The notes under the pieces were generated by a model. The model saw only the letters and a list, made by a program, of their open reading frames with translations, searched no databases and was not told the DNA's origin. A stretch of 64,000 nucleotides of DNA from Kyrpidia tusciae DSM 2912 (lineage in GTDB: Bacteria > Bacillota > Bacilli > Kyrpidiales > Kyrpidiaceae): positions 310,001-374,000 of the forward strand of contig NC_014098.1 in the NCBI RefSeq assembly GCF_000092905.1, written 5' to 3'. Made by a program: the position numbers and the translations under genes. Numbering within the stretch: the stretch's first letter is position 1; each line of letters begins with the position of its first letter. Below, in pieces: positions 57,369 to 64,000 of this stretch.

Positions 57369-58676
57369 GTGGTTGGCGGGATCGGAATCGCCGGTGCGGC
57401 GGGGCGCAGTGTGCAATGGTTGATTTATCTGATCGCATCGGTGGTCCCCATCCCCGTGGTGCTCGCTCAAGCGTTTCATCTGGATCCAGTGACGGCCGCC
57501 GGATTCATTTCCCGGGCCTGCTTGGTTGCTGGCGCCGCTTCACTGGTTCAGGGTTTATGGGGTCACCGGATGCCCATTAATGACGGACCAGCCGGCCTGT
57601 GGTTTGCCGTTTTTTTCTTGTTCGCCTCGGCGGCCGCCGGCGGTCCCGGCATTCCCCGGGCTTTAGAAATGGGCCTGTTGGCGGCGGGCACCTTTGTCAT
57701 ACTGTTGGCGGTGACCGGCGCCTTTCAGATCATCCGAAAATGGTTCACTTCCGCGGTGACGGGTTGTTACTTGCTCCTCTTGGCCGCCCAGATGGCCGGG
57801 CCGTTTTTTGAGGGGGTACTCGGGTTGCCGGTGTCTCCCCACGGGGTCTGGTTCGGTTGGGGGGGTATGCTCACGGTTGCCATCATTCTTGCGGCATCTC
57901 TGGGGCCGGTGCGCTGGCTTCGGCAGTACTCGGTGCTCATCGGGATGGCGATCGGCTGGATGGCCATGGCTGCGGCTGGCTACCACTCCGGGGAGGCAGC
58001 CCAGACCGGGGCTTGGTTTGCCTGGCCCAGTCCGTTTCTGTTCGGTCCCCCCGTTTGGAATTGGTCGGTGGTGGTGAACGGTTTATTCGTGTCCATTATC
58101 CTGATTAGCAACCTGGTCGCCTCGGTGGAAGCCATGGAGCGGATTCTGCAGGTTCCCCCGGCAGATATGCGCCGCGCCGGCTTCTGGCACGGGGTGACGA
58201 CGGTGGCCGCCGGGGTGGCTGGAACGGTGGGGATGATCCCGCAATCCACGGCGTCGGGGTTTGTCGCTCTAACCGGCATTCGGGATCGGCTGCCATTTTT
58301 TTGGGGTTCGGCGATGCTGGCGGCAATGGGATTTTTTCCAGGGATCGCCGGATGGTTAGCGGCCATGCCCCGGGAAGTGGGATACGGCGTCATGTTTGCA
58401 TCCTTTACACAATTGATTCTGGTGGGGCTGGACGCCATGCGCCAAGCTCACCTGGGTCCGGGGCAGCGTCAGGGTCTCGGGCTGGCCCTGCTCCTGGGGC
58501 TGGGTTTGACAGCCCTTCCCAGTGGTGCCTTCTCTGCACTGCCACAGGTGGTTCGCGTTTTTCTCAGCAACGGCCTGGTGGTCGGGACGTTGGTCTATCT
58601 CCTCTGGGATGGGACGTATCGTTGGGTGGCCGGCCGGCGGTCGAAGGGGTGCTCTAGGGAGGGAACGGCAAGGTGA
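57369..58676 (+). CDS. NCS2-family nucleobase (xanthine/uracil) permease
   Basis: This is a 435-residue polytopic protein with about 12-14 helices. It has GHRMPINDGPAGLWFAVFFL, GSMLTV-like GGMLTVAIILAASLGP, VEAMERILQVPPADMRR and the motif MIPQSTASGFVALTGIRDR that corresponds to the NCS2 signature near helix 10. The family moves purines or pyrimidines with protons; substrate specificity is not readable. GTG 57369 is preferred, 9 bases after GGAGG; the longer frame lies in the divergent gene's territory. A -10-like TATTAT is at 57337. glpQ overlaps its stop by 4 bases. Confidence 0.88.
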   Translation: MVGGIGIAGAAGRSVQWLIYLIASVVPIPVVLAQAFHLDPVTAAGFISRACLVAGAASLVQGLWGHRMPINDGPAGLWFAVFFLFASAAAGGPGIPRALEMGLLAAGTFVILLAVTGAFQIIRKWFTSAVTGCYLLLLAAQMAGPFFEGVLGLPVSPHGVWFGWGGMLTVAIILAASLGPVRWLRQYSVLIGMAIGWMAMAAAGYHSGEAAQTGAWFAWPSPFLFGPPVWNWSVVVNGLFVSIILISNLVASVEAMERILQVPPADMRRAGFWHGVTTVAAGVAGTVGMIPQSTASGFVALTGIRDRLPFFWGSAMLAAMGFFPGIAGWLAAMPREVGYGVMFASFTQLILVGLDAMRQAHLGPGQRQGLGLALLLGLGLTALPSGAFSALPQVVRVFLSNGLVVGTLVYLLWDGTYRWVAGRRSKGCSREGTAR

Positions 58677-59401
58677 ATAGCGAACCGGTGGAAGTGCGAG
58701 TGTGGGCGCACCGGGGAGCTTCGGCGGAGACACCGGAGAATACGTTGGCTGCGTTCCGCCGGGCCGTGGAGATCGGTGTCGGGGGGATCGAGCTCGATGT
58801 GCAGTTGACCCGGGACGGCGTCCCGGTGGTCCTGCACGATCCGACGCTGGAGCGGACCACGGATGGCCGGGGCTGGGTGGGCGATTGGACTTGGTCGGAG
58901 TTGCGCCGACTCGATGCCGGGGCGTGGTTTCATCCGCGCTTTGCTGGAGAACGGATTCCGACGTTGGCCGAAGCCTTAGTGGCAATTCCCGAAGAAGTTT
59001 GGATCAACATCGAACTGAAGACGACGCCGGAGGTGTACCGGGGTCTCGAAGAGCAGGTGGTCAACTGCGTGCGGGCGTCCGGGCGGCGAAGGATCATCTA
59101 TTCTTCTTTCGATCACTCGGCCCTGGAGCGGCTTCAGCGGATCGATCCCGAGGCCCGATTGGGGTTGTTGTACGATGGGTTTCTTTTGTCCCCTTGGAAA
59201 TATGCCCGGCAGGCGGGGCTGAGGATTTACAGCCTTCATGTGCGTCACTGGTTTGCCGGGCGGGGCTTGGCCCAGGCCGCCCGCCGTAAGGGTTTGGCGG
59301 TCTTTGCATACACGGTCAACGATCCGCGCCGGGCGGCACACTTATTTCGCTCGGGCGTGCATGGGGTGTTTACGGACAACCCCCGGCGGGTGCGGGGTTG
59401 A
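58673..59401 (+). CDS. glycerophosphodiester phosphodiesterase
   Basis: This 242-residue GDPD TIM barrel has the catalytic WAHRGASAETPENTLAAF (His and Glu), GIELDVQLTRDGVPVVLHD (Glu, Asp, His), INIELKTTP and TDNPRRVRG. It hydrolyses glycerophosphodiesters to glycerol-3-phosphate and an alcohol. No signal peptide is present, so it is cytosolic. The start codon GTG 58673 overlaps the permease stop (GTGA), giving translational coupling. The start has GGGAGGG upstream. Confidence 0.94.
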   Translation: MNSEPVEVRVWAHRGASAETPENTLAAFRRAVEIGVGGIELDVQLTRDGVPVVLHDPTLERTTDGRGWVGDWTWSELRRLDAGAWFHPRFAGERIPTLAEALVAIPEEVWINIELKTTPEVYRGLEEQVVNCVRASGRRRIIYSSFDHSALERLQRIDPEARLGLLYDGFLLSPWKYARQAGLRIYSLHVRHWFAGRGLAQAARRKGLAVFAYTVNDPRRAAHLFRSGVHGVFTDNPRRVRG

Positions 59402-59420
59402 GGTGAGGGTGGGTGCCGGG

Positions 59421-61073
59421 ATGGAAGGCGGGAAGTGGTTCATGGGGCGACAGGCCAAGTGGTGGCGGGTGCAACAGATCACCCGGGTATTTCTCAAACA
59501 CGGTTTTGGCTACCTGTGGGATGGGCGTAAGGAAATCGCGTCCCCGGAGCGGGGGCGGTCCATGGGAAGGCGATTGCGCCAGGTGTGCGAAGAGTTGGGG
59601 CCGACTTTTGTAAAATTGGGCCAGTTGATCAGCACCCGGCCGGATTTGGTGTCTCCGGAGGTGGCGGCGGAGCTGGAGCAGCTTCAGGATCAGGTTCCCC
59701 CGGTTCCCTTTGAAGTGATTGCCCGCTGTCTGGAAGAGGAATTTGATAAACCCATAGACCGCTTGTTCTCGTTTATCGATCCGACTCCTCTGGCGGCCGC
59801 CTCCATCGGACAAGTACATAGGGCCAGACTCCCTTCGGGCCAGGAGGTTGCCGTCAAAGTGCAAAGGCCGGGCATTGAGGGACACATTGAAACCGATGTG
59901 GCGATCTTGGAAGAGTTGGCGGCCTGGGCCGAAGTGCACACCCAGTGGGGAAAGATCTACCCCCTCACCGCCATTGTCGGAGAGCTTCGCCAATCTTTGC
60001 GCCGGGAGCTGGATTATCGCCTGGAGGCTCAGTATGCCCGGCAGATGCGTCGGCGTCTGCCGGATGAGAGCGACGTTTACATCCCCGATGTAGTGGGGGA
60101 ATATTCCACTCGTCGGGTGTTCACCGCCGAGTATATGGAAGGTTCCAAATTATCTTCCCAGGCGGTGGAGGCGCTCAGCCAGGAGCGAAAACGGCGCCTC
60201 GCCCGAACCATTGCAGAGACGATCCTCCACCAAATGCTGGTGGACGGTCTATTTCACGCCGACCCCCATCCCGGCAACTGGCTGGTCAAGAAAGACGGCT
60301 CCCTGGTACTGCTCGATTTCGGCATGGTGGGAAGGCTGACTCCGGAGCACAAAAGCCAGTTGGCAGACCTGATCATCGCGCTCATGCGCCAAGACACCCC
60401 GGCCATAGTCGAGGCGCTGCTCAATCTAGGGGTAGCTCCGGTGGATGTGGACCGGGTCGCCCTGTACCGGGACGTGGATGAGATTCGCGATCAGTTTTAC
60501 GAAGTGCCCCTTCACGAAATCGACATCCGGGATGTGGTGCGCCTCACTTTCGAGTTGTCATTCCGCCACCAGATCCGCATACCGACCCATTTGACGCTGG
60601 TGGGGAAAGCCATGGTCACCCTGGGCGGAGTGGTGGAGCAGCTCGATCCCTCGCTTAGTATCGTGGAGTTGGCCGAGCCCTTTGGCACGGAATTGTTTGT
60701 CGGGCGCTATACCCCCAGAGCGGCGGCGGAGAAACTTGCGGCCTACGGTCGGCGATGGCGAAAGATTGCCGAAGAGGCACCGGACTGGTTGGCGGAATGG
60801 GCTTCGGCGGCCGGGGACGGCGAGTTGCGGCTCGGGCTGCGCCTTCGGGACGGACAATGGGCGCTGCGTCGGGTGGAGCGGGCGGTGAATCGGTTGGCGG
60901 CCAGTGTGATCCTCCTGTCCCTGGCGGTGGTGGTGGCGGCCTTGGTCCTCGGGGGATTCGCCCGTTCCCCAGTGCCCACTTGGTTTTATACCGCTGTGAC
61001 AGTGGGGCTTGCGGCCATTGGCGCGATAACGTTTTGGTTAATCATGGAAATTACCCGGTCCGGGAAAAAGTGA
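59421..61073 (+). CDS. UbiB/ABC1/ADCK atypical kinase-like protein
   Basis: This 550-residue protein has the invariant KxGQ motif in TFVKLGQLISTRPDLVSPE, the Ala-rich loop AAASIGQVHRARL and the ATP lysine in VAVKVQRPG. It also has FHADPHPGNW and VLLDFGMVGRLTPEH (HRD/DFG equivalents). Two C-terminal membrane helices (VILLSLAVVVAALVLGGF and AVTVGLAAIGAITFWLI) end it. The family supports quinone biosynthesis or membrane lipid homeostasis by ATPase activity. ATG 59421 is chosen; upstream in-frame sequence lies in glpQ. It follows glpQ by 19 bases on the same strand, so the two may form an operon with the permease. Confidence 0.92.
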   Translation: MEGGKWFMGRQAKWWRVQQITRVFLKHGFGYLWDGRKEIASPERGRSMGRRLRQVCEELGPTFVKLGQLISTRPDLVSPEVAAELEQLQDQVPPVPFEVIARCLEEEFDKPIDRLFSFIDPTPLAAASIGQVHRARLPSGQEVAVKVQRPGIEGHIETDVAILEELAAWAEVHTQWGKIYPLTAIVGELRQSLRRELDYRLEAQYARQMRRRLPDESDVYIPDVVGEYSTRRVFTAEYMEGSKLSSQAVEALSQERKRRLARTIAETILHQMLVDGLFHADPHPGNWLVKKDGSLVLLDFGMVGRLTPEHKSQLADLIIALMRQDTPAIVEALLNLGVAPVDVDRVALYRDVDEIRDQFYEVPLHEIDIRDVVRLTFELSFRHQIRIPTHLTLVGKAMVTLGGVVEQLDPSLSIVELAEPFGTELFVGRYTPRAAAEKLAAYGRRWRKIAEEAPDWLAEWASAAGDGELRLGLRLRDGQWALRRVERAVNRLAASVILLSLAVVVAALVLGGFARSPVPTWFYTAVTVGLAAIGAITFWLIMEITRSGKK

Positions 61074-61083
61074 TCCCGGACCG
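61056..61083 (+). terminator. hairpin spanning the UbiB-like stop codon
   Basis: CGGTCCGGGA (61056-61065) pairs perfectly with TCCCGGACCG (61074-61083); the stop TGA lies in the 8-base loop. No T-run follows. Confidence 0.5.
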
Positions 61084-61235
61084 CGCCACGAGCATAGTGG
61101 AGTCAAAATGTATTCACCATTCTGAGGTTTCACGTGGAAAACCCGTCGAAATAACGGTTTAATCTCTGGAATGGCGTCGGAATTTGTCGTAAATAATCGG
61201 ATTGCCACGAAAAAAACGCGAAGGGGGAGCGCCCG

Positions 61236-62195
61236 ATGCGGCCGGTTCTTTACATCGCCCGGAAACTGCCCGATGAAGCTTTGCGCGTGGCAGAAAATGA
61301 TTGTGAGGTTCGCCTGTGGGACCGGGAGTCCGAGCCTGTTCCCCGAAATGTCTTGTTGGACCAATTGCGGGATGCCGAAGGCCTGGTCTCCGTGCTGACC
61401 GAGCGGGTGGACGACGAGTTGCTAAAAGCTGCTCCCCGCCTTAAGGTGGTGGCCAACATGGCGGTGGGCTACGACAACATCGATGTGGAGGCCTGCCGCC
61501 GCCACGGGGTCATCGTGACCAATACGCCGGACGTGCTGACGGAGACCACGGCGGATCTAGCTTGGGCGCTGTTGCTCGCCACCGCCCGGCGGCTTCCCCA
61601 ATCCGCCGAACTGGTTCGAGATGGGGGCTGGACCACCTGGTCGCCCCTGGGGCTGACCGGTGTAGATGTCTATGGCAAAAGCCTGGGCATTCTCGGTATG
61701 GGCCGGATTGGAGAAGCGGTGGCGCGCCGGGCTCAGGGGTTTGGCATGACCATTCTGTACCATAATCGCCGCCCCCGGCCGGAAGTAGAGGAGCGCCTTG
61801 GCGCCCGGTACCTGAGTTTGGACGCACTCCTGCGTGAGGCGGACATCCTGGTCATCCTCACCCCCCTGACGGCGGAAACCCGGCACCTCATCGCCCGCAA
61901 CGAACTGGCAAAAATGAAATCCACCGCGATTCTCGTCAATGTGTCCCGGGGGCCGGTGGTGGACGAGGAAGCGTTAGTGGACGCCCTGCGAAATGGGGTG
62001 ATCTGGGGGGCGGGCTTGGATGTTTATGAGCGGGAGCCCATTGGGGCCGATCATCCCCTGCTCCAGTTGGATAATGCCGTGTGTCTGCCCCACATCGGCA
62101 GCGCCACGGTGGCAACCCGCACCGCCATGGCCCGGTTGGCGGTGGAGAACGCGGTGAACGTTCTGACGGGCAAAGAGCCCCTTACACCGGTGTGA
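61236..62195 (+). CDS. D-2-hydroxyacid dehydrogenase (glyoxylate/hydroxypyruvate reductase type)
   Basis: This 319-residue NAD(P)-dependent dehydrogenase has VANMAVGYDNIDVEACRRHG, TPDVLTETTADLAWALLL, the Rossmann motif LGILGMGRIGEAVARRAQG and catalytic Arg in LVNVSRGPVVDEEAL. Glu in LDVYEREPI and His in CLPHIGSATVATR complete the triad. The YHNRRPRP after the second strand favours NADPH. It reduces glyoxylate, hydroxypyruvate or related 2-oxoacids. ATG 61236 follows AGGGGGAG by 8 bases. Its last 14 bases overlap the 3' end of the convergent vapC-like gene. Confidence 0.94.
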   Translation: MRPVLYIARKLPDEALRVAENDCEVRLWDRESEPVPRNVLLDQLRDAEGLVSVLTERVDDELLKAAPRLKVVANMAVGYDNIDVEACRRHGVIVTNTPDVLTETTADLAWALLLATARRLPQSAELVRDGGWTTWSPLGLTGVDVYGKSLGILGMGRIGEAVARRAQGFGMTILYHNRRPRPEVEERLGARYLSLDALLREADILVILTPLTAETRHLIARNELAKMKSTAILVNVSRGPVVDEEALVDALRNGVIWGAGLDVYEREPIGADHPLLQLDNAVCLPHIGSATVATRTAMARLAVENAVNVLTGKEPLTPV

Positions 62196-62598
62196 GCAAT
62201 TCCACCCCGTCGGTCGCCGCCGCCTGAGCGAGTTTTTGGTCGGCGGCGGCGAGCGGGAGGTGTTTTCGCAGCGCCATCTCCAGATACGCGGCATCGTAGA
62301 TGGACAGTTCGTACTGTGCGGCGACCGGGAGCACGTGAAGCAGGATGTGCCCGGTCGACGCGGGTTCAACCTCGATTCCCAGATGTGCCAACAAATCGGC
62401 GGCTTCCCGGCGCTCTGCGTCCGTCAACCGGCCGCGGCGGCCCGCGGTCAGCAGGGCATTGCCGACCTCCATGGACCAGATGGCCGGCACGATGCCCGGG
62501 TCCCACGCACGGCGCTGAAGAATAGCGTCGTTTTTTTCCGAACCTTCCTCGGGGAAACACCAACTCAATGCCATCGAGGCGTCGAGAACAAAAGGCAT
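62182..62598 (-). CDS. PIN-domain toxin (VapC-like)
   Basis: This 138-residue PIN nuclease has four acidic metal ligands at the expected places: Asp6 (VLDASMALSW), Glu44 (WSMEVGNAL), Asp102 (IYDAAYLEMA) and Asp120 (AADQKLA). VapC toxins cleave specific RNAs and stop translation when unopposed. ATG 62598 shares its A with the TAA of the antitoxin gene (TAATG), indicating coupled translation. The gene is the second of a toxin-antitoxin pair on the minus strand. Confidence 0.92.
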   Translation of the reverse strand: MPFVLDASMALSWCFPEEGSEKNDAILQRRAWDPGIVPAIWSMEVGNALLTAGRRGRLTDAERREAADLLAHLGIEVEPASTGHILLHVLPVAAQYELSIYDAAYLEMALRKHLPLAAADQKLAQAAATDGVELLTPV

Positions 62599-62837
62599 TA
62601 GAATCGCCGGCCTTCCTCAATCATTTCGCGAATGGACGGCGTTCCCGGTTTGACGTTCTTCCGAAGCTGGTAAAGACGATGGACGATCTTCTCCCAGGTC
62701 CATTCGTCTGATTCGACCGGCACCATCTTTGCGACCGGTTTGCCTTTCTTCGTAATCAAGATCGTTTCTCCCTGCGCCACTTGATCCAATAATTCCGATA
62801 AATGAACCTTCGCTTCATAGGCTCCGATTTGTTTCAT
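62598..62837 (-). CDS. Phd/YefM-type antitoxin
   Basis: This 79-residue antitoxin begins MKQIGAYEAKVHLSELLDQV and has GETILITKKGKPVAKMVPVE, the Phd/YefM DNA-binding fold. A charged C-terminal tail would wrap around the PIN toxin. ATG 62837 is preceded by TGGAGGGG; the frame upstream to 62984 lacks homology. It should repress its own operon through the repeats at 62849-62868. Confidence 0.93.
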   Translation of the reverse strand: MKQIGAYEAKVHLSELLDQVAQGETILITKKGKPVAKMVPVESDEWTWEKIVHRLYQLRKNVKPGTPSIREMIEEGRRF

Positions 62838-62848
62838 GATTTCCCCTC

Positions 62849-62868
62849 CAGACCAGTCTGTACGACTG
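62849..62868 (-). promoter_or_regulatory. operator-like nested palindromes of the toxin-antitoxin operon
   Basis: CAGAC-CA-GTCTG (62849-62860) overlaps CAGTC-TGTAC-GACTG (62854-62868). The block sits between a minus-strand TATACAG (-10-like, about 62872) and the antitoxin ribosome site, as expected for autoregulation. Confidence 0.6.
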
Positions 62869-63074
62869 TATACCCAAAAACAAATGAAAAGGTAAGGCCG
62901 TCTTGCTGCACACTGTGCCTTGAAAAAGCGGTGTTTTCGAACCGGGGATTCGGAGACACGACCATGGAAGCGATGGCCGAACAATGTGCGGTGGCGAAGG
63001 GTACCCCGGACTACAGCGTTATATTAGAATGGAGCCAAGAAGGGGGAAAGGGACCTCTCGAGGAGGGATTCGGA

Positions 63075-64000
63075 GTGAAAGGTTTCAAAAAAGTAGCCGG
63101 CGTTTCTGTTTTCGTTTCCAGCGTTTTGCTGCTCGGCGGGTGTTTCGGCGGGGCGGGGGCCCCGGCGAGCCCTCCGGTCGGCCAGGGCGGCGCCGCCCCG
63201 TCGGGTACGACTCCGCCGGGTCAAAACGGCCCGTCGCAAGGCCAGGGAAGCAACACCGCACCCCCTGCGGGGCAATCTCCCCCTGGAGGGCAAGCCTCCC
63301 CTACGGGGCCGGACAATCCGGCGCCGGCTCCTTCACAGCCTTCCCAAGGGGCTTCCTTTCCGCCCATCGTTCGGATGGCCATGGCGGAATTCCCCGGTTC
63401 CATCCTTCAGACGGCCTTTGCGCCGACCGTGGTTCCGACCCCCCGGGACGGTTCGAATGCACTGTTTTATGAAACGAGCGAGAACACCCACCCGATTATG
63501 GGCGTTCAAGGCTTTATTTCCAATTACAACGTGCAGATCAATTCTCGAACGAAGAAGCTGGGCACGTTCTTCGGTGCTCGTTATGATACGGCAGCCCATG
63601 CCAACGGCGCGATTCTCACCGAGCTCGGGAACCAGCCTCTTCAGGGAACGCACTCCACGTTAGACCTCGGTCATGGCATCACGGCAGATTTAACCGCGGC
63701 GACGTCTTCGGCGACCATCGAGTGGAAGGAAGGCCGTTGGCAGATTCGCGTCACCCGACAGGATGCGGCGGTGGTGCCCGTCGCGACCGCCCAGACGGTC
63801 GTTGCGTACTTAGAGAAACATTTCATGCCTGTACCGAAAGAGTTTGGGGCCATCCGGGTGACGCTTCAGGGAGATCGCCCGGACACGTTGGTCGTGTGGC
63901 AGGAAGGCGACAGGGTCCATCAGGTGGGCACCACGGTTGATGCGAACAATCCCGTCGAGACGGCGCTGGCCATGGCGATTTCCATGCGGCCGTATGCCGG
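63075..64000 (+). CDS. lipoprotein, C-terminus cut by window edge
   Basis: GTG 63075, 8 bases after GGAGG, opens a frame still open at the right edge. It begins MKGFKKVAGVSVFVSSVLLL and GGC at the lipobox (LLGGC), so it should be lipidated on Cys after signal peptide removal. A Gly/Pro/Gln/Ser-rich low-complexity stretch follows (about 25-95; APPAGQSPPGGQASPTG). A folded domain then begins (MAEFPGSILQTAFAPTVVP, YDTAAHANGAILTELG, IEWKEGRWQIRVTRQDA). I do not recognise the domain. The protein would face the outside of the cytoplasmic membrane. Confidence 0.8.
   Translation, partial: MKGFKKVAGVSVFVSSVLLLGGCFGGAGAPASPPVGQGGAAPSGTTPPGQNGPSQGQGSNTAPPAGQSPPGGQASPTGPDNPAPAPSQPSQGASFPPIVRMAMAEFPGSILQTAFAPTVVPTPRDGSNALFYETSENTHPIMGVQGFISNYNVQINSRTKKLGTFFGARYDTAAHANGAILTELGNQPLQGTHSTLDLGHGITADLTAATSSATIEWKEGRWQIRVTRQDAAVVPVATAQTVVAYLEKHFMPVPKEFGAIRVTLQGDRPDTLVVWQEGDRVHQVGTTVDANNPVETALAMAISMRPYA

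Noticed and set aside
59238-59420. 61-residue N-terminal extension of the UbiB-like protein
   Set aside because: It lies inside glpQ in another frame and shows Arg/Gly-rich shadow composition.

Overview
The window reads as the chromosome of a GC-rich, spore-former-type Bacillota. I infer Alicyclobacillaceae, most like Kyrpidia, from overall gene content and not from a database match. Supporting signs are strong GGAGG-type ribosome sites, frequent GTG/TTG starts, sigma-A and sigma-54 promoters, heme A synthesis (ctaA-ctaB), a YtrA-type GntR/ABC operon, YcnI/YcnJ-type copper proteins and KipI/KipA (PxpB/PxpC) proteins. No rRNA, tRNA or CRISPR array was seen.

Layout. 1-1554: two tandem SLC13/NhaD-like carriers (minus). 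1814-8206: cobalamin-dependent methionine synthase, then heme A synthesis for cytochrome oxidase. 8326-12601: a secreted SH3b glucosaminidase-like protein, an unknown protein, an aldo/keto reductase and a small Toprim protein. 12704-17378: a carbohydrate block (GH2 beta-mannosidase, zinc dehydrogenase, second aldo/keto reductase). 18176-22771: a probable osmolyte block with a sucrose-phosphate-synthase-like glycosyltransferase, a sucrose-phosphatase-like HAD enzyme, a BusR-type GntR-RCK_C regulator and a two-gene ABC-2 exporter. 22785-26806: a HAD hydrolase, an amidohydrolase and thiC behind a TPP riboswitch. 27155-28851: an IS1182-like element. 28993-31720: a CoA-transferase/acyl-CoA dehydrogenase pair. 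31765-34500: a rhodanese remnant and a copper (CopC-CopD, YcnI) operon.

34849-38096 is a two-gene module (a 141-codon ORF and a DUF6036-type nucleotidyltransferase) split by an IS607-like element. Its TnpB looks intact, but its TnpA has lost the catalytic core. 38310-38521 holds several inverted and direct repeats. 38562-40472: a peroxiredoxin and a glutaredoxin-thioredoxin reductase fusion under an AT-rich palindromic promoter. 40983-41852: an Rpn-type nuclease.

41928-49960 is the best-connected regulatory unit. It contains a PAS-AAA-Fis sigma-54 activator, a minus-strand 5-oxoprolinase operon (pxpB-pxpC-pxpA plus a biotinyl carrier) and a plus-strand GABA-type aminotransferase/semialdehyde dehydrogenase operon. 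Both operons have near-consensus -24/-12 promoters, and these face away from one shared 8+6+8 palindrome. I infer that the activator fires both from this central enhancer, coupling 5-oxoproline/glutamate and omega-amino acid use.

50046-64000 is mostly housekeeping: two MaoC-like dehydratases, an acyl-CoA ligase relic, UppP, a YitT protein, a YtrABC-like operon, an MltG-N-like membrane protein, an NCS2 permease, GlpQ, a UbiB/ABC1 kinase-like protein, a 2-hydroxyacid dehydrogenase, a Phd/VapC toxin-antitoxin pair and the start of a lipoprotein cut by the window edge.
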